NCBI RefSeq assembly: GCF_014203605.1
Contig: NZ_JACHJJ010000024.1
Coordinates: forward strand, 1 to 64,000
DNA: 64,000 nucleotides
Source of the DNA: Thiemannella venezuelensis
Lineage (GTDB): Bacteria > Actinomycetota > Actinomycetes > Streptosporangiales > Streptosporangiaceae
Direction of reading: 5' to 3'
Shown here: positions 34,031 to 41,637 of the stretch, piece by piece
Position numbering within the stretch: the stretch's first letter is position 1
Layout of the letters: each line of letters begins with the position of its first letter
Notes under the pieces: generated by a model
Databases searched by the model: none
What the model was told of the DNA's origin: nothing
Seen by the model: only the letters and a program-made list of their open reading frames with translations
Translations under genes and position numbers: made by a program

Positions 34031-34074
34031 TCCGGTCGTGCCGGACGCGCCGGCCCCGTCCCCCAAGGAGCCCC

Positions 34075-34740
34075 GTGTTCTCGGTGTCGTTCCTGCTCAT
34101 CGGGATGACCCAGCTCGTCTTCCTGGCCGGCTTCGTCCGGGTGCTGGCCGTACGGCGCCGGCCGGCCGACCTGATCCCGGCCGTGCTGACGGTGATGCTC
34201 GCCTACGACAACGCGGTCATCGGCGCCGGACGGTGGATCGGGGAGGGAGAGCTGCTGCGGGCGCTGAATCTGCCGAGGTTCGCCGGTCACGCCCTGCTGA
34301 CCCCGCTGCTGCTGGTCTGGGGGCTGTCGCTGCTGCGCCGGGCGTCGATCGCCCGGGCCGCGCGGCCCGCCGCCGCCGCCGCGGTCTGGGCGGTCGCGCT
34401 GGCGCTGATCGCCTACGACGCGTCCTTCGACGTCTTCGGCGTCGTCCTGGAACCCGAACGCTGGGCCGGCACCCTGCGCTACGTCAACACCGCCGCGCCG
34501 CCCGGTCCACCGGTCGCGGCGGTCCTGACCTGCCTCGGCCTGCTGGCCGCCGGCGTCCGGCTGCTGATCGCCACGGGCTCCCGCAGGCTGCTGGTCGCCG
34601 CCCTGGTGATGACGGCCGCGTCCGCTCTGGCGGCCCGGGCGCCGATCGCCGGGAACATCGGCGAGGCGGTGCTGGTGGCGGGCATCCTGGCAGCCGCCCG
34701 TCCGCGGTCCGACTCCCCCGAGGAGGCCTCACGGCGGTGA
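34075..34740 (+). CDS. Polytopic membrane protein, function unknown
   Basis: A 221-residue protein; start GTG 34075 with AAGGAG four bases upstream. About seven hydrophobic segments cover almost the whole length (VSFLLIGMTQLVFLAGFVRVL, LIPAVLTVMLAYDNAVIGAG, HALLTPLLLVWGLSLLRR, AAAAVWAVALALIAYDAS and three more). The topology resembles that of the membrane protein at 39386-40096. Both share a DNAVIGAG/GGLGKAVW-type pattern in the second helices and similar spacing, so they may be distant paralogs. No transport or enzyme motif is visible. The promoter is flanked by the 33992-34030 palindrome. Confidence 0.7.
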   Translation: MFSVSFLLIGMTQLVFLAGFVRVLAVRRRPADLIPAVLTVMLAYDNAVIGAGRWIGEGELLRALNLPRFAGHALLTPLLLVWGLSLLRRASIARAARPAAAAAVWAVALALIAYDASFDVFGVVLEPERWAGTLRYVNTAAPPGPPVAAVLTCLGLLAAGVRLLIATGSRRLLVAALVMTAASALAARAPIAGNIGEAVLVAGILAAARPRSDSPEEASRR

Positions 34741-34808
34741 TTCCTCCCGCGGGCGGCCGGTTCACCCGACGGCCCGGGGCGGAGCCCGACCGCACCGCCG
34801 CCGGGCCG

Positions 34809-34925
34809 TCAGGACACCCGGCCGGCCAGGTCCAGGACCGCGTCCACCAGTTCGGGGCCGTCCAGGAGGACGCGGTCGTTGTGGCCCGCGCCCGGGATCT
34901 CGACGCTGCGGACCGCATCCCGTCG
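34809..34925 (-). pseudogene. C-terminal remnant of an alpha/beta hydrolase
   Basis: About 38 codons on the minus strand read DAVRSVEIPGAGHNDRVLL and continue to a stop at 34809. VEIPGAGHND is the usual setting of the catalytic His at the end of alpha/beta hydrolases. Upstream of about 34925 the frame loses similarity and no start or nucleophile Ser is seen, so the rest of the gene has been deleted. The remaining gap 34741-35016 holds nothing else. Confidence 0.45.
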
Positions 34926-35016
34926 CCGCCGGTCCGGGGCCCGGTGTCTCCTGCGCGGTCCCGCCCGCGCCCATCCGGCCCGGCGGGCCGCCGGTCGCGT
35001 GCCGCCGGGCGCGCGG

Positions 35017-35709
35017 TCAGGCGCGCAGCCGGGCCAGCACGTCGGCCTCCTCCCAGACCTCGCCGTACTTGGCCTGGATGTCGAAGAGGCTCGCCTCGTG
35101 CGGCCGGGGGTCGCGGTCGCCCACCGCCTGCCGCACGACGATCGGCACGAAGCCGTGCTGGATCGCGTCGACGGCGGTGGCGCGCACGCAGCCGCTGGTG
35201 GAGACCCCGGTGATGACGAGGGTGTCCACCCGCAGGGAGTTCAGCGTGGAGGCCAGGGTGGTGCCGAAGAAGGCGCTGGCGTACTGCTTGACGATCACCG
35301 GTTCGCCGGGGCCGGGCGCCACCTCGGGCATCAGCGCGCCGAGCGGGCCGTCGCCGACCAGGTGGCGCAGGGGGGCGACCTTGCGGAAGAACAGTCCGCC
35401 GTCCACGCCGCCCGGGCCGAAGGCCACCCGGGTGTGGACCACCGGTACGCCCGCCCGCCGGGCCGCGGCCAGGACCCGGGAGGCCGACTCCAGGCACGCG
35501 CGCGAGCCCAGGTACAGCTCGGCGCCCGGCTCGAAGTAGGCGCGCATCAGGTCGACGACGACCAGCGCCGGGCGCTCACCGAACGGCAGGGAGCCTGCGA
35601 ACACCTCCCCGTGCTCCCCGACCGAGGGGGCGTGCGCCGGAGGCTCCGCGTCGGGGAGGACGCGGGCCGGGCGATCCGCCCGGCCGGGGGCGTGCGCGGG
35701 ATGGTCCAT
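35017..35709 (-). CDS. Isochorismatase-family cysteine hydrolase
   Basis: A 230-residue protein with the family triad: Asp in ALVVVDLMRAYF (about residue 53), Lys in VIVKQYASAFFGT (about 139) and Cys in GVSTSGCVRATAVDA (about 173). The fold hydrolyses amides such as N-carbamoylsarcosine or maleamate. The first 40 residues are Pro/Ala-rich and may be dispensable. It is 30 bases downstream of a CoA-transferase gene on the same strand and close to a maleate-isomerase-like gene. Together these suggest hydrolysis of a maleamate-type amide, but the substrate is inferred only from neighbours. Confidence 0.85.
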   Translation of the reverse strand: MDHPAHAPGRADRPARVLPDAEPPAHAPSVGEHGEVFAGSLPFGERPALVVVDLMRAYFEPGAELYLGSRACLESASRVLAAARRAGVPVVHTRVAFGPGGVDGGLFFRKVAPLRHLVGDGPLGALMPEVAPGPGEPVIVKQYASAFFGTTLASTLNSLRVDTLVITGVSTSGCVRATAVDAIQHGFVPIVVRQAVGDRDPRPHEASLFDIQAKYGEVWEEADVLARLRA

Positions 35710-35739
35710 GCCGGAGTCCTCTCCGTTCGGGCGGTTCCC

Positions 35740-36936
35740 TCAGATGACCTTCTCGGCCCGCAGGCGCGCCATCTCCTCGTCGCCGAGACCGAGCAGGCCC
35801 CGGTAGACCTCGTCGTTGTGCAGGCCGAGCGCGGGTCCCGGGCTGCGGACGCCGCCGGGCGTGGCCGAGAGCCTGGGCGTCACGTTCTGCATGGCCAGCT
35901 CGCCGAAGTCGGGGTGCGGGACGCGCACGATCGCCTCGCGGGCGGCGAAGTGGGGATCGGCGAACATGTCCCTGGCCGTGTAGATGCGCCCGGCGGGCAC
36001 GCCGCCGTCGTTCAGGTGCGCCAGCAGGTCGTCGGCGGGGTGCCGCGCCGTCCACGCGGCGATCAGCTCGTCCAGCTCGGCCATGTGCGCGCCCCGGGCG
36101 CCGTGCGTGGCGTAGCGCGGGTCGTCGGCCAGGCCCGGCTCGCCCATCGCGGCGGCCAGGCGGCGGAAGACGCTGTCCTGGTTGGCGGCGATGAGGATGG
36201 ACTCGCCGTCCTCGGTGGGATAGACGTTGCTCGGCGAGACGTTGGGCAGCACGGGACCGGTGCGCTCCCGCTGGTAGGACGTCTGCTGCCACTCCGGCAG
36301 CAGCGACTCCATCATCGCCAGCACCGCCTCGTAGATCGCCGAGTCGACGACCTGGCCCTTGCCGCTGCGCTCCCGCTCGTGCAGGGCGACCAGGGTGCCG
36401 ACGCAGGCGTGGGTGGCGGCCAGGGAGTCGCCGAGGGAGATCCCGGCGCGCGACGGCGGCCGGTCGGGGTCGCCGGTGACGTACCTGATGCCGCCCATCG
36501 CCTCGCCGATCGAGCCGTAGCCCGCCCGGGGCGCGTACGGGCCGGTCTGCCCGAAGCCGGTGACCCGGGTGATCACCAGCCGGGGGTTGACCGCGTGCAG
36601 TTCCTCGGGCGACAGCCCCCAGCGCTCCAGCGTGCCGGGCCGGAAGTTCTCCAGCAGCACGTCGGACCGGGCGGCCAGCTCCCGGACGAGCTCCTGGCCC
36701 CGGGCCGTGCGCAGGTCGCAGGTGACGGACTTCTTGTTGCGGGCCACGACCGGCCACCACAGGGACTTCCCATGGGGCTTCTCCCGGCCCCACTGCCGCA
36801 TCGGGTCGCCCCTGCCGGGGTCCTCCACCTTGATGACCTCGGCGCCGAAGTCGCCGAGGAGCTGGCCGCAGAACGGTCCGGCGAGCAGTTGCCCGAGCTC
36901 GACGACGCGGATGTCGCCGAGGGGGAGACCTCTCAT
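35740..36936 (-). CDS. CaiB/BaiF (family III) CoA-transferase
   Basis: A 398-residue protein with family III features: VVELGQLLAGPFCGQLLGDFG, VIKVEDPGRGDPMRQWG, LLENFRPGTLERWG, and ISLGDSLAATHACVG containing the catalytic Asp (about residue 168) that forms the aspartyl-CoA intermediate. It would move CoA between two carboxylic acids in the cytoplasm. It lies between a GntR/FCD regulator gene and the isochorismatase-family gene, all on the minus strand with short gaps. Opposite them starts an HMG-CoA-lyase-like gene. A CoA-transferase plus a lyase would activate and split a branched dicarboxylic acid. Confidence 0.9.
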   Translation of the reverse strand: MRGLPLGDIRVVELGQLLAGPFCGQLLGDFGAEVIKVEDPGRGDPMRQWGREKPHGKSLWWPVVARNKKSVTCDLRTARGQELVRELAARSDVLLENFRPGTLERWGLSPEELHAVNPRLVITRVTGFGQTGPYAPRAGYGSIGEAMGGIRYVTGDPDRPPSRAGISLGDSLAATHACVGTLVALHERERSGKGQVVDSAIYEAVLAMMESLLPEWQQTSYQRERTGPVLPNVSPSNVYPTEDGESILIAANQDSVFRRLAAAMGEPGLADDPRYATHGARGAHMAELDELIAAWTARHPADDLLAHLNDGGVPAGRIYTARDMFADPHFAAREAIVRVPHPDFGELAMQNVTPRLSATPGGVRSPGPALGLHNDEVYRGLLGLGDEEMARLRAEKVI

Positions 36937-36986
36937 CGAATCTCCTTGCAGGTGTGGGAGCCCGGCCCGCGGGACGGGGCCGGAGG

Positions 36987-37616
36987 TCAGCCGCCGTCGC
37001 GGCGCCGGGGGCCGAGCAGCGAGGCGCGGGCGGAGAACAGGTGGGCGCGCATGACCACCTCGGCCCAGTCCGGGTCCCCCGCGCGTACGGCCGCCGCGAT
37101 CTCGACGTGGTGGTCGACGCTGCGCCGCATGGCCTCGGCGTCGAAGGAGCCGTAGGTGCGCAGCAGGACGGGGGAGTGGACCAGGGCGCTGAGCGACTGG
37201 GCGAGGACCGCGCTGCCGCCGAGCCGTACCAGGCTCCGGTGGAAGTCGGCGTTGAGCCGGTAGACGGCGTCGAGGTCGCGCCGCCCGGCGTGCTCCCTGA
37301 GCGTGACGGCGGTCTCGTGCAGGAGGTCGGCGTCCTCGGCGGTCGCGACGGCGGCGGCCTGGCGGGCGGCCAGGCCCTCGATCCGCGCGCGCAGCTCGAA
37401 GACCGTCTCCAGATCCCCGGCGGGGAACTGCGCCACCCGTGCGCCCCGGTTGGCGGCGACCTCCACGAGCCCTTCGGCCTGCAGACGCCGGAGCGCCTCG
37501 CGGACCGGGGTCCTGCTGACGCCGAGCGTCTCGGCGAGTTCGACCTCGCCGAGTCTGGCTCCGGGGGCGTACCGGCCGTTCAGGATCAGGTTCCTGAGAT
37601 CATCGACCACTGACAT
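36987..37616 (-). CDS. GntR family regulator with FCD domain
   Basis: A 209-residue regulator; start ATG 37616 with GGAGGA eight bases upstream. The winged helix is at about residues 5-65 (GARLGEVELAETLGVSRTPVREALRRLQAEGLVEV). The all-helical FCD domain follows (VFELRARIEGLAARQAA, DFHRSLVRLGG, VDHHVEIAAAVRAGD), with the Asp/His residues that bind a metal and a carboxylate ligand. It leads the CoA-transferase/isochorismatase-family genes and is divergent from the lyase gene, so it probably controls both sides through the 37615-37688 sites. The ligand is probably a dicarboxylate of the pathway. Confidence 0.88.
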   Translation of the reverse strand: MSVVDDLRNLILNGRYAPGARLGEVELAETLGVSRTPVREALRRLQAEGLVEVAANRGARVAQFPAGDLETVFELRARIEGLAARQAAAVATAEDADLLHETAVTLREHAGRRDLDAVYRLNADFHRSLVRLGGSAVLAQSLSALVHSPVLLRTYGSFDAEAMRRSVDHHVEIAAAVRAGDPDWAEVVMRAHLFSARASLLGPRRRDGG

Positions 37617-37688
37617 GTGTACATTCCTCCGGTTCTGCTGCCACCATGATGGAGAAATGACCTCTCTATCGCAAGGGGTTGTATGCAA
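37615..37688. promoter_or_regulatory. Divergent promoter with two GntR-like half palindromes
   Basis: ATGTGTACAT (37615-37624) overlaps the gntR start and TTGTATGCAA (37679-37688) overlaps the lyase start. Both resemble the short TNGTAYACNA-type palindromes bound by FCD regulators. Occupancy would block both genes. Confidence 0.4.
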
Positions 37689-38582
37689 TCCACAGACGTC
37701 GATGTGATCGAGGTGGGCCCGCGCGACGGCCTGCAGAACGAGCCGGTGACCGTGCCCACCGCCGCCAAGGTCGCCTACGTCGAGGCGCTGGTCGCCGCCG
37801 GGCTGCGGCGCGTCGAGGCGGTCAGCTTCGTCCACCCGGGGCGGGTGCCGCAGATGGCCGACGCCGAGGAGGTCATGGCGCGCGTGCCGCGCGTGCCCGG
37901 GGTGCGGTACGCGGGCCTGGTGCTGAACGAGCGCGGCCTGGAGCGGGCGCTGGCCGCCGGAGTGGACGAGGTCAACGCCGTGGTGGTGGCCACCGAGACC
38001 TTCTCGCGGCGCAACCAGGGCATGTCCGTCGACGACGCGGTCCGCGGCTTCGGGGTGATCGCCGGGCGGGCGCGCGGAGCGGGGCTCACGGTGACGCTCA
38101 CCGTGGCGGCGAGCTTCGGCTGCCCGTTCGAGGGCGAGGTGGACCCGGCCCGCGTCGCCGGCCTGGTCCGGCGCTGCCCGGACGCCCAGGAGGTCGCACT
38201 GGCCGACACGATCGGCGTCGGCGTCCCCGCCGACGTGCGCCGCCTGGCCGAGGCGGTCGGCGAGGTGACCGCCGCGCCGCTGCGCTTCCACTTCCACAAC
38301 ACCCGCAACACCGGCTACGCCAACGCGGTCGCCGCCCTGGAGGCGGGGGCCGCGGCCCTGGACGCCAGCGCCGGGGGCATCGGCGGCTGCCCCTTCGCCC
38401 CGGCCGCCACCGGCAACATCGCCACCGAGGACCTGCTCTACCTGCTGCACCGCTCCGGCCTGCGGACCGGGGCCGACCTGCCCGGAGTGCTCGCCGCCGC
38501 GGCCCTGATCGAGAAGGAGCTGGGTACGCGGCTCCCCGCCCAGCTCGGGCGCGCCGGGACCTGGCCCCCGCCCGCCCGCTGA
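37683..38582 (+). CDS. HMG-CoA lyase-like (HMGL) enzyme
   Basis: A 299-residue TIM-barrel enzyme; start ATG 37683 with AAGGGG five bases upstream. It has the HMGL signatures DVIEVGPRDGLQNEP (Arg and Asp for substrate and metal), VEAVSFVHP, HFHNTRNTGYANAV (metal His pair) and GGIGGCPFAPAATGN with the catalytic Cys loop. The family cleaves 3-hydroxy-3-methylglutaryl-CoA or related 3-hydroxyacyl-CoAs, such as citramalyl-type esters. Position opposite a CoA-transferase suggests cleavage of the CoA ester made by that enzyme. True leucine catabolism is less likely because no other leucine genes are present. Confidence 0.88.
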   Translation: MQSTDVDVIEVGPRDGLQNEPVTVPTAAKVAYVEALVAAGLRRVEAVSFVHPGRVPQMADAEEVMARVPRVPGVRYAGLVLNERGLERALAAGVDEVNAVVVATETFSRRNQGMSVDDAVRGFGVIAGRARGAGLTVTLTVAASFGCPFEGEVDPARVAGLVRRCPDAQEVALADTIGVGVPADVRRLAEAVGEVTAAPLRFHFHNTRNTGYANAVAALEAGAAALDASAGGIGGCPFAPAATGNIATEDLLYLLHRSGLRTGADLPGVLAAAALIEKELGTRLPAQLGRAGTWPPPAR

Positions 38583-38588
38583 CCGTCC

Positions 38589-38616
38589 GTGCGGCCGGGG
38601 CCGTCCCCGGCCGCAC
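38589..38616. terminator. Bidirectional terminator between convergent operons
   Basis: GTGCGGCCGGGG and CCCCGGCCGCAC form a perfect 12-bp stem with loop CCGT, between the lyase stop (38582) and the isomerase-like stop (38646) on the other strand. Confidence 0.75.
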
Positions 38617-38645
38617 GGCCCCCGCCGGCGCGGCCGCCCGGCGGG

Positions 38646-39389
38646 TCAGTGCTCGCGCAGCAGGGAGCCCGCGCCGTCCACCCGGTCGCCGATGCCGTTG
38701 TCGCGCAGGGCCATCCACCAGGTCGCGGCGTTGATGGCGATGACCGGCTTGCCCAGCCACCGCTCGGCCTCGTCGGCCAGGCCCACCATGGACAGGTTGG
38801 TGCCGCACTGCACGAGCGCGTCCACGTCCGGGCCGTCCACCTCCACCAGGGCCGCGCGCAGCTCGGCCTCGGTGACGTGCGCGATCGACACGGCGGTGGG
38901 GCAGCGCAGGCCCCGGATCGCGGCCACCTCGAAGCCGATCTCGCCGAAGAACCGGGTCACGTTCGCGTCGCCCACCGGCTGGTAGGGGGTGACGACGCCG
39001 ATGCGGCGGGCGCCGTACAGCTTCAGCGCCCGCTCGCACGCCTCGGCGCCGGTGGCCACCCGCAGCCCGGTGATGTCGTGGATCTGCCGGACGAACTGCC
39101 GGTTGCCCTCGACGCCGCCCCAGAACGTCTCGGCGGACATCCCCATCACCATGTAGTCGGGCTCGCAGGTCAGCACCCGCTCGCAGGCCGCGCCGATCTC
39201 CCCGCGGATCTGCTCCAGCAGCCGCTCCATGCCCGCGTCGCCGTCCATGTCCTGGTCGCGGATGTGGATCCGGCCGATGTGCGCGGTCACCCCGGGCACC
39301 GTCATCCGGTAGAAGTCGGGCTCGACGACCGTGTTGGTGGACGGGGCGATCACTCCGAACTTCGCGCGCCAGCCGAGGGCGTCGGTCAT
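38646..39389 (-). CDS. Maleate isomerase / arylmalonate decarboxylase-like protein
   Basis: A 247-residue Asp/Glu-racemase-fold protein. It has KFGVIAPSTNTVVEPDFYRM at the N-terminus, VLTCEPDYMVMGMSAETFWGG with the first active-site Cys (about residue 76) and VDALVQCGTNLSMVG with the second (about 195). The Cys pair and the TNTVVEPD loop match maleate cis-trans isomerases. Its ATG overlaps the stop of the membrane-protein gene by 4 bases, and it is the last gene of the seven-gene operon. In this setting it would isomerise a maleate-type product to the fumarate form. Decarboxylation or racemisation are alternatives. Confidence 0.82.
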   Translation of the reverse strand: MTDALGWRAKFGVIAPSTNTVVEPDFYRMTVPGVTAHIGRIHIRDQDMDGDAGMERLLEQIRGEIGAACERVLTCEPDYMVMGMSAETFWGGVEGNRQFVRQIHDITGLRVATGAEACERALKLYGARRIGVVTPYQPVGDANVTRFFGEIGFEVAAIRGLRCPTAVSIAHVTEAELRAALVEVDGPDVDALVQCGTNLSMVGLADEAERWLGKPVIAINAATWWMALRDNGIGDRVDGAGSLLREH

Positions 39390-40096
39390 CGCGGTACCTC
39401 CGATCGCATGCGGCCCAGCCGGAAGGCCGCCACCGCGAAGGCGGCCTGGGCGGCGGTGTTGCACAGCTGCTCGGCCCACTGCAGGGCGACGGTCTGGTCG
39501 GGACGGGCCGCCAGCGGGCCGAGCACGAAGAATCCCAGCAGCTGCACGCCGAACAGCCCGGCGGCGAGCGGGTCGCCCTGGCGCCGGGCGGCGGCGATCA
39601 GGTGGACCCCGCAGACCGTGGCGAACACCGAGGCGCTGACCAGCATCGGGATCGTCCGGCCGGACAGGACGGCGCCGAGCGCGCAGGCCAGGGTCAGCCC
39701 GGGCACCAGGACCGCCACCCATCGCGGCGCCGGTCCGTCCGGCGCGGCGAGCGTCCAGGCCAGCAGGCCGAAGCCCAGGGTCAGCAGGGGGAACAGCAGC
39801 GCCTCCAGCCAGGGCAGGTCCGGGCCGTCCAGGGCCATGACCAGCTTCCAGACGGCCTTGCCGAGGCCGCCCGCCCCGATGAGGGCCGCCGCGGCCACGA
39901 TCCGCCGGGCGGCGGCGGCGGGGCCGGCGCGGCGGGCCAGCAGCAGCACTCCCGCGGTCGTCAGCAGCACCGGGACGAAGTCCTCGACCGCGAGGGCGGC
40001 CGGGTAGTCCACCGCGTCCCCGCCCGCCGGGGCGGCCGGGCGGCCCACGGCGTGCTCCGCCGCATGTTCCATGTGGTGATCCGTCGTGTGCCCCAC
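39386..40096 (-). CDS. Polytopic membrane protein of the Rieske/RCCR-like operon
   Basis: A 236-residue protein; start GTG 40096 with GGGGAG just upstream, overlapping the end region of the SDR gene. The N-terminus is rich in His (GHTTDHHMEHAAEHAVG). About seven hydrophobic segments follow (FVPVLLTTAGVLLLARRAG, RRIVAAAALIGAGGLGKAVW, LLFPLLTLGFGLLAWTLAA, WVAVLVPGLTLACALGAVL and others). I see no transporter signature. Given the operon, it may import substrate or support electron transfer. It resembles in layout the membrane protein at 34075-34740. Confidence 0.72.
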   Translation of the reverse strand: MGHTTDHHMEHAAEHAVGRPAAPAGGDAVDYPAALAVEDFVPVLLTTAGVLLLARRAGPAAAARRIVAAAALIGAGGLGKAVWKLVMALDGPDLPWLEALLFPLLTLGFGLLAWTLAAPDGPAPRWVAVLVPGLTLACALGAVLSGRTIPMLVSASVFATVCGVHLIAAARRQGDPLAAGLFGVQLLGFFVLGPLAARPDQTVALQWAEQLCNTAAQAAFAVAAFRLGRMRSEVPR

Positions 40097-40098
40097 CG

Positions 40099-40911
40099 CT
40101 ACTCCCCGCCGGAGAACAGGTCGCGCCTGCGGACGGGGGCCAGCGCGAAGCGGGCCGCGATCTTGGCGGGGGTCAGCCAGCGGACGTGGGCGCCGTTGCG
40201 CGCCTGCGAGAGCGCCCGCTCGGCGAGCCAGGGGGCGACGGTCTCGACCCGGTCGGCCAGGATGTTGAAGATCTTCTTGGCCTTCGCGAAGGCCTCCGGG
40301 TCGTAGTCGCGGGTGAGCAGGCCGGTGACGACCATCCCCGGGCTGAGCAGCCCGGCCGACACCCCCGGCGGCACCTCCTTCACCAGCGCCCGGGTCAGGT
40401 AGGTCAGCGCCCGCTTGGTCGAGCCGTACACGCTCAGCCCGGGGACCGCCCGGCCGTCGCTGCCCAGGCCCTCCATGTTCCACAGATGGCCGCGGCCCTG
40501 GGCGGCCATCCCGGCGAGCGCCACCGCCGAGCCGTTGAGCACGCCCACCAGGTTCGTCCCGACCACGGCGCGGATCTCCTCGTCGGGCAGTTCCCAGAGC
40601 GGGGCCCGGGTGTGCGAGACCCCGGCGTTGTTGATCCAGAGGTCCACCCGCCCGAAGCGCCCGGCGGCCCCGTCCCACAGCGCCTGCACCTGGTCCCGGT
40701 CGGTGACGTCGGCGACCAGGCCCAGGACCTCGGGTCCGGGGAGCCCCGCGATCGCCTTCTCCACCGTCTCCTCGCGGCTGCCGCACAGCGCGACCCGGTG
40801 ACCGCGCTCCAGGAAGGCCCGCACGAGCCCGAGGCCGATGCCCCGGGTCCCGCCGGTGACCACGACGGTCCTGGCTCCCGCGCCCGTGCCGGCGGTTCCG
40901 CTCCCGGTCAT
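40099..40911 (-). CDS. SDR family oxidoreductase
   Basis: A 270-residue protein with the classical NAD(P)-binding motif VVVTGGTRGIGLGLV (residues 16-30), DLWINNAGVSH (NNAG) and the active-site YGSTKRAL (Tyr-x3-Lys, with Tyr near 168). The usual Ser position reads WNMEGLGSDG, which is atypical and could alter substrate choice. It overlaps the upstream RCCR-like gene by 4 bases and is followed at 2 bases by the membrane-protein gene. In the operon it would oxidise or reduce a carbonyl intermediate. The C-terminal 50 residues (ARNGAHVRWLTPAKIAARF) extend past the core fold. Confidence 0.85.
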   Translation of the reverse strand: MTGSGTAGTGAGARTVVVTGGTRGIGLGLVRAFLERGHRVALCGSREETVEKAIAGLPGPEVLGLVADVTDRDQVQALWDGAAGRFGRVDLWINNAGVSHTRAPLWELPDEEIRAVVGTNLVGVLNGSAVALAGMAAQGRGHLWNMEGLGSDGRAVPGLSVYGSTKRALTYLTRALVKEVPPGVSAGLLSPGMVVTGLLTRDYDPEAFAKAKKIFNILADRVETVAPWLAERALSQARNGAHVRWLTPAKIAARFALAPVRRRDLFSGGE

Positions 40912-41597
40912 GCCACCAGCTCCCCGCGCACGCGCTCCGCCTGCTCCTCGCCGAGCAGCCGCGCCACCTGGTGCCAGACCGGGTCCACCTCGGGGCTGAA
41001 CAGGTTCGCCCGCTGGTCCCGGTCCCGGGCGGCCGGGTCGCCTCCGACCCCGGGCACGCCCGTGCCGACCAGCGACAACCAGTGCGCCAGGTAGGCGTCG
41101 ACCGTGCCGTCGAGGGCCGCGAAGGCCTGCTCGGTGGCCCGGCAGACCACCATCCACGGCGACATCATGGCCCGCTGGCGCGGGCCGACCGCCGCGGGGG
41201 AGAGGCCGTCGATCGTCCAGGCGTGCTCCAGCGGCCCGGTCAGCGGCAGGAAGCAGGCGTCCAGGTAGTCGAGGTGGACGGCCAGGTCCGCCCGGGGGAT
41301 CAGGTCCAGGTGCATCGCGTGGTGGTCCGGCGACCGCACCGCGTCCAGCGTGAAGTGCGGGACCGCCGAGTCCGCCGGGGTGAAGGCGAAGAGCATGTGG
41401 CTGTCCAGCCCGATCGCCGGCACGACCAGGCTGACCGTCACGGCCTTGTCGACCGGCCCGCCCCGCAGGACCCGCAGCCGTCCGGCGGGCTCCGGCGACA
41501 TCGGGCCGGTCAGCGGCAGATCCTCGGCGACCGCCAGGCCGAGCGCCTCGGTGAGGGCCGACAGCGTCCGCTCGCTGAGAGCGGCGGGAAGACTCAT
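40908..41597 (-). CDS. RCCR/FDBR-like protein, paralog 2
   Basis: A 229-residue protein. It contains LFAFTPADSAVPHFTLDAV, then HLDLIPRADLAVHLDYLDA, and ends LLGEEQAERVRGELV. The middle motif (LDL-x-P-R-x-DL ... DYL) and the tail resemble plant red chlorophyll catabolite reductase (LDLPHRKDL ... PDYL; MFGEEVSSRVV, quoted from memory), a relative of ferredoxin-dependent bilin reductases. The second RCCR-like gene at 43765-44583 shares the P-R-x-DL and Y-x-D pattern. It sits 40 bases after a Rieske oxygenase gene. Bilin-reductase-like proteins take electrons from ferredoxin. The assignment rests on motif similarity read by eye. Confidence 0.6.
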   Translation of the reverse strand: MSLPAALSERTLSALTEALGLAVAEDLPLTGPMSPEPAGRLRVLRGGPVDKAVTVSLVVPAIGLDSHMLFAFTPADSAVPHFTLDAVRSPDHHAMHLDLIPRADLAVHLDYLDACFLPLTGPLEHAWTIDGLSPAAVGPRQRAMMSPWMVVCRATEQAFAALDGTVDAYLAHWLSLVGTGVPGVGGDPAARDRDQRANLFSPEVDPVWHQVARLLGEEQAERVRGELVA

Positions 41598-41637
41598 GGA
41601 GAACGGCTCCCTGCGGGAAGGCCCGACCCGGTACGGG

